From NCBI GenBank assembly GCA_963666465.1, contig OY762824.1:3782001-3846000 (forward strand): DNA of 64,000 nucleotides, written 5' to 3'. The DNA is from VXYL01 sp963666465. GTDB lineage: Bacteria > Pseudomonadota > Gammaproteobacteria > Pseudomonadales > Azotimanducaceae. Each line of letters starts with the position of its first letter. The stretch's first letter is position 1. The notes beneath the pieces are model-generated. The model was not told the origin of the DNA. It worked only from the letters and a program-made list of their open reading frames with translations, and ran no database searches. The position numbers and the translations under genes were made by a program. Below are positions 1 through 8,996 of the stretch, one piece after another.

Positions 1-264
1 CACCGCGTGCCCCGAGCCCTTGCGTTCGCTCTGCAAAGTCCAGTGGATGTCGGTTCGAGACGAAAACGCGGCCCGCACGGCCTCGGCCCCTTCGCCAACC
101 ACCACCCGCAAGCACGCCGGCTGCAAGGCGCCGGCGGCATCGAGCACATGATCGAGCAACGGCCGACCACCGACGCAATGCAGCACCTTCGGCAGCTTCG
201 AGCGCATCCGCGTGCCAGCGCCAGCCGCCAACACGATCACTTCCAGGGACGAATTCCGCTCCAT
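1..264 (-). CDS. glmU: GlmU, N-terminal part (cut by window edge)
   Basis: Bifunctional UDP-N-acetylglucosamine pyrophosphorylase / glucosamine-1-phosphate acetyltransferase, which makes UDP-GlcNAc for cell wall and LPS in the cytoplasm. Only the first 88 codons are inside the window. The translation begins MERNSSLEVIVLAAGAGTRM and continues RSKLPKVLHCVGGRPLLDHV. This is the nucleotide-binding signature LAAGxGTRMxSxxPKVLH of the uridyltransferase domain. The ATG is at 262-264. In many gammaproteobacteria glmU directly follows atpC; here about 3.2 kb of other genes separate them. A 46-bp direct repeat lies 10 bp upstream of the start codon. Confidence 0.93.
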   Translation of the reverse strand, partial: MERNSSLEVIVLAAGAGTRMRSKLPKVLHCVGGRPLLDHVLDAAGALQPACLRVVVGEGAEAVRAAFSSRTDIHWTLQSERKGSGHAV

Positions 265-273
265 GCGTCTCGT

Positions 274-319
274 GGGCTCGGTGGGGGTTCAGGGGCGACT
301 ATAGGAGCCGCACTGTAAC
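274..319. repeat. 46-bp direct repeat, copy 1
   Basis: This stretch recurs at 1630-1675 in the same orientation with about six mismatches (common core GGGCTCGGTGGGGGTTC, then GGGGCGA and GCACTG). The two copies bracket the AAA_14/DUF4143 ATPase gene. Copy 1 occupies the 5' leader of glmU. It may be the target or boundary duplication of the inserted ATPase gene. Confidence 0.75.
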
Positions 320-390
320 CGGATGTTTCCGCATCGCGTCGTGTTTGCGGAAAGGCCCTTGTTTGCGGAAAGGAAAGCCGGCGGTTCGAC

Positions 391-1626
391 ATGGCCGGAA
401 CAGCCCCAATGGTGCAAAATAGAAATCCATTTCTATTTGTACAAAGCCGCATGTTGCCACGCAAAATCACGCCGGTTCTGCGCCAGCGTTTGGCGGACTT
501 CCCCGCGGTTGGGCTGGTGGGGCCACGGCAATGTGGCAAAACCACGCTGGCGCGGTCGCTTGACGGGGCCTATTACGATCTCGAACAGGAACCGGAGCGG
601 ATACGGCTCGACTTGGAGTGGTCCCGTCTCCTGGCGCCTGACACCGGGCTGGTAATCCTCGACGAGGCGCAGGCTTGGCCTGAGGTTTTTGTGCGCCTGC
701 GGGGCGCCATCGACGAAGATCGCCGGCGGAACGGCCGTTTCCTGCTGCTCGGGTCGGTCTCTCCGGCTCTGATGCGCGAGGTGTCGGAATCGCTTGCGGG
801 TCGGCTTGCCCTCGTGGAGCTCACACCCTTGTCGTTGACGGAACTTGACCAACCGGCACGATCGCAACGATGGCTGCTAGGTGGGTACCCCGACGGCGGC
901 GTGCTCGGTGTGCCCCGCCGGTTTCCGGTTTGGCAATCGAATTACCTTTCGCTCCTCGCGCAACGCGACCTTCCCAACTGGGGGCTGCCGGCTCGGCCAC
1001 AGGCCACCGAGCGCCTGCTCGACATGCTCGCCGCGGCGGGTGGCCAAGAGTGGAACGCCAGTGCCATCGGCAAGAGCCTTGGTCTCACGTACCACACTGT
1101 CAATGGCTACCTCGACTATCTCGACGGCGCCTTCCTGACGCGCCGACTCCCCGCCTTTCACCACAACATCCGCAAGCGCCTCGTCAAGCGTCCCAAACTG
1201 CACTGGCGCGACAGCGGTCTCCTGCACGCCCTTCTTGGAGTGGCCGACGAAGCGGCGTTGCTGCGCCACCCCCACGTCGGCGCAAGCTGGGAGGGGTTCG
1301 TGGTGGACCAGGTGCTCACCGCACTCGGCCACGCCGACGACGACTTCCGCGCCAGCCACATGCGCACGGTGGACCAGCGAGAGATCGATCTCGTGCTGGA
1401 ACTGCCGCGCGCCCCAACAACCAGACGACCGGAGACTTGGGCCATCGAGGCCAGGCTGACGGCAAGCCCTCGCCCCCATGACCTCAACCGGTTGAACGCC
1501 GCCGCCGACCTCATCGATGCCGACCGGCGGATCTTGGTGACGCACGGCGGCGACTGGATGGAGGGAGACAGGGAAATGGTCGGCAGCCTCGATGACTTTG
1601 TGGACTGGATTGGCCAACACGCGTGA
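391..1626 (+). CDS. AAA_14 / DUF4143 family ATPase
   Basis: Member of the widespread prokaryotic AAA_14 plus DUF4143 ATPases, whose cellular role is not established. Residues about 40-160 hold the P-loop domain: GPRQCGKTTLARSL is Walker A and GLVILDEAQ is Walker B. A winged-helix-like segment (about 205-250, SAIGKSLGLTYHTVNGYLDYL) is followed by the DUF4143 nuclease-like region, which contains QREIDLVLE and AIEARLT. The length of 411 residues is typical. The start is uncertain: the upstream ATG at 391 has a distant AAGGAAAG, while an internal ATG at 451 matches the usual N-terminus (MLPRKITPVLRQ). It stands between glmU and the atp operon, flanked by a 46-bp direct repeat, which suggests acquisition as a cassette. 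Confidence 0.85.
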   Translation: MAGTAPMVQNRNPFLFVQSRMLPRKITPVLRQRLADFPAVGLVGPRQCGKTTLARSLDGAYYDLEQEPERIRLDLEWSRLLAPDTGLVILDEAQAWPEVFVRLRGAIDEDRRRNGRFLLLGSVSPALMREVSESLAGRLALVELTPLSLTELDQPARSQRWLLGGYPDGGVLGVPRRFPVWQSNYLSLLAQRDLPNWGLPARPQATERLLDMLAAAGGQEWNASAIGKSLGLTYHTVNGYLDYLDGAFLTRRLPAFHHNIRKRLVKRPKLHWRDSGLLHALLGVADEAALLRHPHVGASWEGFVVDQVLTALGHADDDFRASHMRTVDQREIDLVLELPRAPTTRRPETWAIEARLTASPRPHDLNRLNAAADLIDADRRILVTHGGDWMEGDREMVGSLDDFVDWIGQHA

Positions 1627-1629
1627 GGC

Positions 1630-1675
1630 GGGCTCGGTGGGGGTTCGGGGGCGATCATGGGAGCTGCACTGCAAC
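1630..1675. repeat. 46-bp direct repeat, copy 2
   Basis: Second copy of the repeat at 274-319. It starts a few bases after the stop codon of the ATPase gene and lies in the leader of the next plus-strand gene. About 40 of 46 positions agree with copy 1. Confidence 0.75.
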
Positions 1676-1715
1676 GGGGGTCGGCAAGGCCGGCGCATAA
1701 TCCCGCGAGTCCAGG

Positions 1716-3005
1716 ATGGCGGACACCATGCAAGACCACCAGACCTACTCCGAGGCGGAACTGACCGCACTTGTCGCGGATTCGGAGTCCGACCTCGTCG
1801 AACGCAAGGCCGCATTCACGGGCGACGCGCCCAACGCGATCCGCCAGGCCATCTGCGCGTTCGCCAACGACCTACCCGGCCATGGTCGTCCGGGAGTGAT
1901 CTTCATCGGCGTCCAGGACGACGGCGCGCCCAGCGGAATCGAGATCAACGACGCGCTTTTGCTCCGGCTTGCACAATGCCGATCCGACGGCAACATCCTG
2001 CCGCCTCCGACCATGACAGTGGCAAGGCACACATTGGCCGGGCGGGAAGTGGCCGTGCTGACGGTGATGCCGGCCGATGCCCCTCCAGTGCGCTACCGGG
2101 GGCGGATCTGGATCCGAGCGGGACCCTCTCGAGCCCTCGCATCCGCTCAGGACGAACGCATCCTCAATGAACGGCGTCGCCACGGCGACACACCCTACGA
2201 TGCGCGGCCGGTGCGGGGCGCCACGATGGCGGACCTGGACCTGCCACGCTTCCAGTATCTGTACCTGCCCGCCGCCTTCGACCCAGACGTGCTCGCCGCC
2301 AACGACCGAACACTGGAGGAACGTCTCGCAGCCACCAAGATGATCGTCGCGGCAGACGAACCGACTCCCACCGTGCTCGGCATCTTGATGCTGAGCCCGA
2401 GGCCAACGCAGTTCTTGCCGGGTGCCTATGTGCAGTTCCTGCGTTTTGACGGCGACGAACGCCACGACCCCATCGAGGACAGCCTTCGATGCGACGCGCC
2501 GCTGCCGGACATCATTCGCGACCTCGACTCGACCCTGCGGGCGCACGTGCGGACGTCAGTGGAAATCGGTACGCACACAACGGAACTGCGTCGCGCCTCC
2601 TATGCGCTGCCGGCATTGCAGGAACTGGTGCGAAACGCCGTCATGCATCGCGCCTACGAAGGCACGCATACCCCGATCCACGTGAGCTGGTTTGCGAATC
2701 GGGTCGAGATCATCAGCCCCGGCGGCCCGTATGGCGATGTCTCGGTCGCCAACTTCGGCCAGCCGGGGATCGTCTCCTACCGCAACCCGAACCTCGCCGA
2801 CGCGATGCGGGTGAGCGGCCTCGTCCAACGCTACGGTGTGGGCATCCCTCTCGCCCGGCAGGCACTGCGCGAAAACCAGCAATCGGAACCCGTGTTCGAG
2901 GTGGATGCCAGTCGCGTCCGCTGCACGGTGGCCATCCGGGAAGATTGGCGCCCGCGCCAGGGGAGCCCTCAGCGCGGGGGAGCGCGAGGGGCTTCCCCTC
3001 GCTAG
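1716..3005 (+). CDS. AlbA_2 (Schlafen AAA_4-type) domain putative regulator with HATPase-like C-terminus
   Basis: Resembles the family often annotated as RecG-like putative transcriptional regulators. The N-terminal AlbA_2 domain (about 15-140) carries ESDLVERKAAF and PGVIFIGVQDDG, typical of this fold. The C-terminal part (about 290-410) has ELVRNAVMHRAYEG, EIISPGGPYG and SGLVQRYGVGIPLA, the N-box/G-box arrangement of the HATPase_c_4 domain. The 429-residue length is usual. These proteins are thought to bind nucleic acid and/or nucleotide; the substrate here is unknown. The last 15 residues (RPRQGSPQRGGARGA) are low complexity and probably read into GC-rich spacer. The gene starts 40 bp after direct repeat copy 2 and may be co-expressed with the upstream ATPase. 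Confidence 0.82.
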   Translation: MADTMQDHQTYSEAELTALVADSESDLVERKAAFTGDAPNAIRQAICAFANDLPGHGRPGVIFIGVQDDGAPSGIEINDALLLRLAQCRSDGNILPPPTMTVARHTLAGREVAVLTVMPADAPPVRYRGRIWIRAGPSRALASAQDERILNERRRHGDTPYDARPVRGATMADLDLPRFQYLYLPAAFDPDVLAANDRTLEERLAATKMIVAADEPTPTVLGILMLSPRPTQFLPGAYVQFLRFDGDERHDPIEDSLRCDAPLPDIIRDLDSTLRAHVRTSVEIGTHTTELRRASYALPALQELVRNAVMHRAYEGTHTPIHVSWFANRVEIISPGGPYGDVSVANFGQPGIVSYRNPNLADAMRVSGLVQRYGVGIPLARQALRENQQSEPVFEVDASRVRCTVAIREDWRPRQGSPQRGGARGASPR

Positions 3006-3142
3006 AGGAGCTCTGCTTGACCCGGATTGTTCATGAATGCGCGTAGCGAGGGCGACGAGACGCCGCTGTGCCCCAGCGCCGGCCGGTGCTTCGCATCCGC
3101 TCGGCGGGCCGCAATGGGCGAGATTCCCTCTCCAGAAACTCC

Positions 3143-3505
3143 TCAGCCCGGCGCGGCATGCACCAACGTCGTTCGGGCGGCCATGATGAAGTCGTTGCGG
3201 TGCAGGCCGTGGATGGTGTGCGTCCACCAATGCACGGTGGCGGCACCCCACTCGATGGTGATTTCGGGGTGGTGGTCGGCTTCGTCGGCGAACTCGCCAA
3301 CGCGGTTTGCAAATTCGAGTGCCGCCCTGAAGTTGGCCAAGGGGAAGCGGCGGCTGAGGCGGTCGATGCCGCCCGTGGTTTCGACCTTCCAGCCGGGCAG
3401 GCTGGCGAGCAAGTCTCGGGCTTCCTGCGCAGACACCTTCGGGCTGTTGGGGCGGCAGGCCACGCAGGTCTCGCTCGCTAACTCAAGCCCCTCAATCGTC
3501 GGCAT
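3143..3505 (-). CDS. phhB: Pterin-4-alpha-carbinolamine dehydratase
   Basis: Dehydrates 4a-hydroxytetrahydrobiopterin during recycling of the pterin cofactor of aromatic amino acid hydroxylases. In many bacteria it accompanies phenylalanine hydroxylase. The 120-residue protein carries the family core: LPGWKVETTGGIDRLSRRF, then FANRVGEFADEADHHPEI with the conserved histidines, and TVHWWTHTIHGLHRNDFIMA. Its start lies 18 bp downstream of the atpC stop on the same strand, so it can be read as the last gene of the atp transcription unit. No hydroxylase gene is in the window. PhhB is not a usual atp-operon neighbour. Confidence 0.92.
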   Translation of the reverse strand: MPTIEGLELASETCVACRPNSPKVSAQEARDLLASLPGWKVETTGGIDRLSRRFPLANFRAALEFANRVGEFADEADHHPEITIEWGAATVHWWTHTIHGLHRNDFIMAARTTLVHAAPG

Positions 3506-3523
3506 CGGTCGCTCCTCTCCAGG

Positions 3524-3946
3524 CTAGCGGCGACGCTTTCTTAGTTCTTCCAGCGTTCTTTGCTGGGCGGTGGCGGCGGCTAGTTGGGCGGCGGCGGCGC
3601 CGTATTCGATTTCGGCGGCAGCGTTCTCCAAGGCGTTTTCGGCTTGGCGTTGGGCTTCCAGGGCGGCGGCTTCGTCGATGTCCTCTGCGCGCAGAGCGGT
3701 GTCGGCCAGGACGGTGACGATGCCGGGTTGGACCTCCAGATAGCCACCCGAGGCGTAGAAGACTTCCTCTTCGCCGTCGGTTTGGGTGAGGCGGACCACG
3801 CCGGGGAGGATGCCCGTCAGCAACGGCGTGTGACCCGGGAGGATGCCGAGTTCGCCCAAGGTGCCCTTGAGGGAGACCATGGTCACTTCGCCGGAAAAGA
3901 TCTCCTGCTCGGCGCTGACGATGTGGCAGTGCATGGTGGTGGCCAT
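3524..3946 (-). CDS. atpC: ATP synthase F1 epsilon subunit
   Basis: Epsilon subunit of the F1 central stalk. It couples c-ring rotation to the beta subunits and can inhibit ATP hydrolysis. The 140-residue protein starts MATTMHCHIVSAEQEIFSGE and contains the family motif LGELGILPGHTPLLTGILPG, then a beta-sandwich and an alanine-rich C-terminal helical hairpin (about 90-140). The chosen ATG (3944-3946) gives the normal N-terminus; longer frames upstream have no family match. It is the last canonical gene of the atp operon, 26 bp after atpD. Confidence 0.97.
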   Translation of the reverse strand: MATTMHCHIVSAEQEIFSGEVTMVSLKGTLGELGILPGHTPLLTGILPGVVRLTQTDGEEEVFYASGGYLEVQPGIVTVLADTALRAEDIDEAAALEAQRQAENALENAAAEIEYGAAAAQLAAATAQQRTLEELRKRRR

Positions 3947-3972
3947 TGCTTGGTTCCTCTGTCGCGGCCCGC

Positions 3973-5349
3973 CTACAGCGTCTTCGCCTTTTCGCGCGCG
4001 GCTTCGATGGTGCCGACCATGTAGAACGCCTGTTCCGGCATGTCGTCGCACTCGCCGTCGAGGATGGCCTTGAAGCTGCGCACGGTGTCTTCGCGGCTCA
4101 CGTAGTCGCCGGGCTGGCCGGTGAACTGCTCGGCCACGAACATCGCCTGGCTGAAGAACTGCTGCATCTTGCGGGCGCGATAGACCAGCGCCTTGTCTTC
4201 CTCGGAGAGTTCGTCCATGCCGAGGATGGCGATGATGTCCTTCAGTTCCTGATAGCGCTGCAGCACCTGCTGCACGCCGCGAGCGACGCTGTAGTGGTCT
4301 TGGCCGACGATGTTCGGATCTAGCTGGCGGCTGCTGGAATCGAGCGGATCCACCGCGGGGTAGATGCCAAGGTCGGTGATGGCGCGGTTCAGGGTGATCG
4401 TCGAATCAAGGTGGGCGAACGTGGTGGCCGGCGACGGGTCCGTGAGGTCGTCCGCCGGCACGTAGATGGCCTGCACGGAGGTGATGGAGCCGGTCTTGGT
4501 GGTGGTGATGCGCTCTTGCAGGATGCCCATTTCCTCGGCCAGGTTCGGTTGGTAGCCCACCGCCGAAGGCATCCGGCCGAGCAGCGCCGACACCTCCGTT
4601 CCCGCCAGCGTGTAGCGGTAGATGTTGTCCACGAACAGCAGCACGTCGCGGCCTTCGTCGCGGAACTTCTCGGCGAGGGTGAGGCCCGTGAGACCCACGC
4701 GCAGGCGGTTGCCGGGGGGCTCGTTCATCTGGCCGAACACCAGCGAGAGCTTTTCGAGGACGCCGGCGTCCTGCATTTCGTAGTAGAAGTCGTTGCCTTC
4801 GCGGGTGCGCTCGCCGACCCCGGCAAAAACCGAGAGGCCGGAGTGCTCAATGGCGATGTTGCGGATGAGTTCCAGCATCGTCACCGTCTTGCCGACGCCG
4901 GCGCCGCCGAACAGGCCCACCTTGCCGCCGCGGGCGAACGGGCACATGAGGTCGATCACCTTCACGCCGGTTTCGAGCAGCTCGTTGCCGCCTCTCTGGT
5001 CTTCGTAGGCAGGCGCCTTGCGGTGGATGGGGAGCTTCTCGCGGGCGTTGATGGGGCCCTTCTCGTCGATGGCGTTGCCGAGGACGTCCATGATGCGGCC
5101 GAGGGTCTCCTCGCCCACCGGAATCGAGATCGGACCGCCGGTGTTGGACACCCCGAGGCCCCGCGACATCCCTTCGGACGATCCCATGGCGATGCAGCGC
5201 ACCACCCCGTCGCCGAGCTGCTGCTGCACTTCCAGCGTGAGCCCGGTCTCGGTGACGCGCAACGCGTCATAGACCTTCGGCACCTCTTCCCGGTCGAACT
5301 CGACGTCGATGACCGCGCCGATAATCTGCACCACCTTGCCGCTTGACAT
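3973..5349 (-). CDS. atpD: ATP synthase F1 beta subunit
   Basis: Catalytic subunit of F1: it binds Mg-ADP and phosphate and makes ATP. At 458 residues it is close to the E. coli 460. Visible motifs are the P-loop GLFGGAGVGKTVTMLELI, the catalytic glutamate and arginine segment GVGERTREGNDFYYEM, VLLFVDNIYRYTLAG (Walker B) and the DELSEEDK near the C-terminus (DELSEED loop that contacts gamma). It lies between atpG and atpC, 51 bp after atpG. The sequence is intact with no missing key residues. Confidence 0.98.
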   Translation of the reverse strand: MSSGKVVQIIGAVIDVEFDREEVPKVYDALRVTETGLTLEVQQQLGDGVVRCIAMGSSEGMSRGLGVSNTGGPISIPVGEETLGRIMDVLGNAIDEKGPINAREKLPIHRKAPAYEDQRGGNELLETGVKVIDLMCPFARGGKVGLFGGAGVGKTVTMLELIRNIAIEHSGLSVFAGVGERTREGNDFYYEMQDAGVLEKLSLVFGQMNEPPGNRLRVGLTGLTLAEKFRDEGRDVLLFVDNIYRYTLAGTEVSALLGRMPSAVGYQPNLAEEMGILQERITTTKTGSITSVQAIYVPADDLTDPSPATTFAHLDSTITLNRAITDLGIYPAVDPLDSSSRQLDPNIVGQDHYSVARGVQQVLQRYQELKDIIAILGMDELSEEDKALVYRARKMQQFFSQAMFVAEQFTGQPGDYVSREDTVRSFKAILDGECDDMPEQAFYMVGTIEAAREKAKTL

Positions 5350-5400
5350 GCTTGACCTCTCGAATGTGTCCGTGTGGGCGTCGCTTCGCGCCGCTTGCCG

Positions 5401-6261
5401 TCAGACCGCCGCGGCACCGCCGACGATCTCGGCGATTTCCTGCGTGATGGCTGCCTGGCGGACGTTGTTGTAGAGGAGATTGAGTTCCGTGACGATCTCG
5501 TCGGCGTTGTCGGTGGCGTTCTTCATCGCAATCATCCGCGCCGCCTGCTCGCAGGCCGTGTTCTCCACCACCGCTTGATACACCTGCGACTCGACGTAGC
5601 GCTGCACCAGTCCCTCGATGAGGGCGCGAGCGTCCGGCTCGTAGAGATAGTCCCAGGCGTGCTTGAACTCGTCGCCGTCGGCCGGGGACAGCGGCAGCAA
5701 TTGGCGGATGAAGGGGCGCTGCGTCATGGTGTTGACAAACTCGTTGCCGGCGATGTCGAGGCGGTCGATGCGGCCTTGCTCGAAGGCATCGAACATCACC
5801 TTGACGCCGCCGATGAGGTCCGCCACTTCCGGCGTCTCGCCCACGTCTGCCACGGTCGCCGACACGGTGCCGCCCACCGAGCGGAAGAACTGCAGCGCCT
5901 TGTTGCCCACCAGGGCCATCTCGACTTCGACGCCGCGATCGCTCCAGGGCCGCATCTCGCGCAAGAGCAGCCGGAACAGGTTGACGTTGAGCCCGCCGCA
6001 GAGGCCGCGGTCGGTGGAGACGACGATGTAGCCGATGCGCTGCACGTCGCGCTCGTCCATGTAGGTGTGGCGGTGTTCGGGACGGGCGTTGGCGAGATGA
6101 CCGATCACCTCGGCGATGCGGCGCGAATAGGGGCGGCCTTCGCGCATCTTGTCCTGGGTGCGACGCATCCGGCTCGCCGCCACCATCTGCATGGCGCGGG
6201 TGCTCTTCTGCGTCGTCTGGACGCTGCCGATCTTCTTCTTGATTTCCTGGCCTGCCGCCAT
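5401..6261 (-). CDS. atpG: ATP synthase F1 gamma subunit
   Basis: Central rotor shaft of F1. The 286-residue product begins MAAGQEIKKKIGSVQTTQKS, followed by TRAMQMVAASRMRR, the signature N-terminal helix of gamma. The C-terminal helix ends with EIVTELNLLYNNVRQAAITQ and EIAEIVGG. The length matches E. coli (287). The ATG at 6259-6261 was chosen because upstream in-frame codons encode no family sequence and overlap atpA. It is 50 bp downstream of atpA. Confidence 0.97.
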   Translation of the reverse strand: MAAGQEIKKKIGSVQTTQKSTRAMQMVAASRMRRTQDKMREGRPYSRRIAEVIGHLANARPEHRHTYMDERDVQRIGYIVVSTDRGLCGGLNVNLFRLLLREMRPWSDRGVEVEMALVGNKALQFFRSVGGTVSATVADVGETPEVADLIGGVKVMFDAFEQGRIDRLDIAGNEFVNTMTQRPFIRQLLPLSPADGDEFKHAWDYLYEPDARALIEGLVQRYVESQVYQAVVENTACEQAARMIAMKNATDNADEIVTELNLLYNNVRQAAITQEIAEIVGGAAAV

Positions 6262-6311
6262 GCTCTTGCTTCCGCCGTTGTCTTTGCCGTTCCCGAAAGG
6301 CCGGTGCCGCG

Positions 6312-7874
6312 CTACTCGTAGGTGTGGCCCTTCTTGAACTCCTCGATGGCGCTGCTCATGTACTCGACGATCTCGTCGCTGTGGTCGCCCGTGGCGTTGA
6401 TGTTCGCCATCCACTCGGCGTGCTCGGCGTTCATGTAGGCGAGCAGATCCCGCTCGAAGTCGAGCACGTGCTCCACCGGCACGTCTTCCAGATAGCCTTC
6501 CGACGCGGCGAAGAGCGCAAGCCCCATCTCCGCCACGGACATGGGCGAGTACTGGTTCTGCTTCATCAACTCTTCGACCCGGGCGCCGTGGTCGAGCTGG
6601 CGGCGGGTGGCTTCGTCGAGGTCCGACGCGAACTGCGAGAACGCCGCGAGTTCACGGTATTGCGCGAGGGCCAGCTTGATGCCGCCGGAGATCTTCTTGA
6701 TGAACGGCACCTGCGCCGAGCCGCCGACGCGGGAGACCGAGATGCCCGGGCTCATGGCCGGGCGGATGCCCGAGTTGAAGCGGTCGAGTTCCAGGAAAAT
6801 CTGGCCGTCGGTGATGGAAATCACGTTGGTGGGCACGAAGGCGGACATGTCGCCAGCCTGCGTCTCGATGATGGGAAGCGCCGTGAGCGAGCCGGTCTGC
6901 CCCTTCACTTCGCCACCCGTCTGTTGCTCGACGTATTCCGCGTTCACCCTGGAGGCGCGTTCGAGCAGGCGGGAGTGCAGGTAGAAGACATCGCCCGGAT
7001 ACGCCTCGCGCCCCGGCGGGCGCCGCAGCAGCAGGGAGATTTGCCGGTATGCCCAGGCCTGCTTGGTGAGGTCGTCGTAGATGATGAGGGCGTCTTCGCC
7101 GTGGTCGCGGAAGAACTCGCCCATGGCGCAGCCGGAGTAGGGCGAGATGTACTGCATCGGCGCCGGCTCGGAGGCCGAGGCGGCGACGACGATGGTGTGT
7201 TCCATGGCGCCGTTCTCCTCGAACGTGCGCACGATGTTGGCGATGGTGGACATCTTTTGGCCGATGGCGACGTAGATGCACTTGATGCCGGTGCCCTTCT
7301 GGTTGATCACCGCGTCCACCGCGATGGCCGTCTTGCCGATCTGCCGGTCGCCGATGATGAGTTCGCGCTGGCCGCGGCCGATGGGCACCATGGAGTCGAT
7401 GCACTTGATGCCCATCTGCACCGGCTGATCCACCGACTGCCGGGCGATGACGCCGGGCGCGACCTTCTCGATGGGCGCGGTTTCGGTGGCGCCGAGGGGG
7501 CCCTTTCCGTCCACGGGTTCGCCCAGGGCGTTGACGACGCGGCCGAGCAGTTCGCGCCCCACCGGCACTTCGAGAATGCGCTTGGTGCAGCGTGCCGTCA
7601 TGCCCTCCGAGAGGTTCTCGTAGTCGCCGAGCACCACCACGCCCACCGAGTCGCGCTCGAGGTTGAGCGCCATGCCGGTGACGACTCCGCCGCCCTCGGT
7701 GCCGGGGAATTCGATCATCTCGCCGTATTGCGCTTCGGCGAGGCCGTGAACGCGGACGATGCCGTCGGACACGCTAACGATGGTGCCCTCGTTCTGCGCC
7801 TGCGCCGTGACATCCAGATTGTGGATGCGGCTCTTGATGATGTCGCTGATTTCCGAAGGATTCAGTTGCTGCAT
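6312..7874 (-). CDS. atpA: ATP synthase F1 alpha subunit
   Basis: Non-catalytic nucleotide-binding subunit of F1. It has 520 residues, starting MQQLNPSEISDIIKSRIHNL. The P-loop GDRQIGKTAIAVDAVINQKG, the segment ALIIYDDLTKQAWAYRQISL and the C-terminal alpha signature around PAMSPGISVSRVGGSAQ are all visible, including the arginine-finger region ISVSRVG. It lies 48 bp after atpH. An upstream in-frame extension of 15 codons was rejected because it is unlike the family and the ATG at 7872-7874 fits the normal N-terminus. Confidence 0.98.
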   Translation of the reverse strand: MQQLNPSEISDIIKSRIHNLDVTAQAQNEGTIVSVSDGIVRVHGLAEAQYGEMIEFPGTEGGGVVTGMALNLERDSVGVVVLGDYENLSEGMTARCTKRILEVPVGRELLGRVVNALGEPVDGKGPLGATETAPIEKVAPGVIARQSVDQPVQMGIKCIDSMVPIGRGQRELIIGDRQIGKTAIAVDAVINQKGTGIKCIYVAIGQKMSTIANIVRTFEENGAMEHTIVVAASASEPAPMQYISPYSGCAMGEFFRDHGEDALIIYDDLTKQAWAYRQISLLLRRPPGREAYPGDVFYLHSRLLERASRVNAEYVEQQTGGEVKGQTGSLTALPIIETQAGDMSAFVPTNVISITDGQIFLELDRFNSGIRPAMSPGISVSRVGGSAQVPFIKKISGGIKLALAQYRELAAFSQFASDLDEATRRQLDHGARVEELMKQNQYSPMSVAEMGLALFAASEGYLEDVPVEHVLDFERDLLAYMNAEHAEWMANINATGDHSDEIVEYMSSAIEEFKKGHTYE

Positions 7875-7922
7875 GGTCGTTGTGCCCTGTCCTTGCGCCT
7901 GCCCGCTACCCGCCGGCAAGCG

Positions 7923-8462
7923 TCATGTTCTGAGGAGCGTCTCGGTGAGCCTGGCGATGCGGCCGCGCACGCTGCCGTCGATCACGGTGTCGCCGGCGCG
8001 AATGACCGCGCCGCCGACGACGTTCTCGTCCACTCTCGTCTCCACTTCGATCTCTTGGCCGAAGCGTTGCGTGAGACCCTGAACGAAGCCCGCGAGCTGG
8101 CTTTCGGTGAGTTCCACGGCGCTGACGATCTCCACGTCCAAGGTGCGTTCCGCCGCGGCCTTCAGCGCTTCGAACTGGCTCGCGATTTCGCCCATGATGT
8201 CGAGTCGCTTGTTGTCTGCCAGCACATGCACGAAGCGGCGGGCATCCGTGCGGAGTTCATCGCCAAGCAGGTCGATGATCCGTTGCGCCTTGGCCGGCCC
8301 CGACAGCGACGGCGAGGCAATGAAGTCCTGCACCTCGTCCACCTCGGCGGCCGCAGCCAGACTCGCAAGCTGACGCGACCATTGGTCGAGCCGATCCGCC
8401 TCGCGGGCGATGTCGAACGCCGCCCCGGCGTAGGGGCGGGCAAGGGTCGCCGTCTCTGCCAC
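7923..8462 (-). CDS. atpH: ATP synthase F1 delta subunit
   Basis: Delta subunit, which joins F1 to the peripheral b-subunit stalk. It has 179 residues (E. coli 177). The protein starts MAETATLARPYAGAAFDIAR, the usual N-terminus (ARPYAxAxFxxA). The C-terminal region contains the family signature around VVGGAVIRAGDTVIDGSVRG, then RIARLTETLL. Its start codon immediately follows the atpF stop with no spacer, so the two are likely translationally coupled. Confidence 0.96.
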   Translation of the reverse strand: MAETATLARPYAGAAFDIAREADRLDQWSRQLASLAAAAEVDEVQDFIASPSLSGPAKAQRIIDLLGDELRTDARRFVHVLADNKRLDIMGEIASQFEALKAAAERTLDVEIVSAVELTESQLAGFVQGLTQRFGQEIEVETRVDENVVGGAVIRAGDTVIDGSVRGRIARLTETLLRT

Positions 8463-8933
8463 CTAGAGCTCCGTCGCCAGCTTGTCGAGCAGGGCGTCGT
8501 GCCGGGAGCGATCGAGGTCCGCCAAAACGATGCGCGAGGCGCCGGCAATGGCGAGTTCGGCCACGCGGCCGCGCAACGCTTCGCGGGCGCGGTTCATCTC
8601 CTGCTCGATGTCCGCTTGCGCGGCTTCCAAGATGCGTTCGCGTTCGGCCTGCGCCACGGACTTCGCTTCCTCCACCATTTCGGCGGCTTGGCTGCGAGCC
8701 TGCTCAACGATCTGGCGCGCTTCGGCGCGGGCGCCGCTCAGGTGCTCTTCGGCGCGGGCCTCTGCGTGCTCGAGGTCGCGCTGTGCCTTGTCCGCCGCCT
8801 CCAGCCCGTCTGCGATGGTCTTCTGCCGTTCCCGCATGGCGGAAATCAACACCGGCCAGATGAACTTCCAGCAGGTCCAGACGAACACGGCGAAGGCCAG
8901 CGTCTGGCCGATCAGCGTCGCCGTGATGTTCAT
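8463..8933 (-). CDS. atpF: ATP synthase Fo b subunit
   Basis: Peripheral stalk subunit. The 156-residue product has a single N-terminal membrane helix (ATLIGQTLAFAVFVWTCWKF, with WPVL following), then a long charged coiled coil. That coil includes the conserved block ARAEARQIVEQARSQAAEMV. The C-terminal helix (RVAELAIAGASRIVLADLD) binds delta. The length equals that of E. coli AtpF (156). It is contiguous with atpH and 63 bp after atpE. Confidence 0.96.
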   Translation of the reverse strand: MNITATLIGQTLAFAVFVWTCWKFIWPVLISAMRERQKTIADGLEAADKAQRDLEHAEARAEEHLSGARAEARQIVEQARSQAAEMVEEAKSVAQAERERILEAAQADIEQEMNRAREALRGRVAELAIAGASRIVLADLDRSRHDALLDKLATEL

Positions 8934-8996
8934 GTCGTCTCCTCCCGAGGCTTGGGTGCCGCCATGTCGGCGGCAAGGAAAAAGAGGTGCCTTGCG

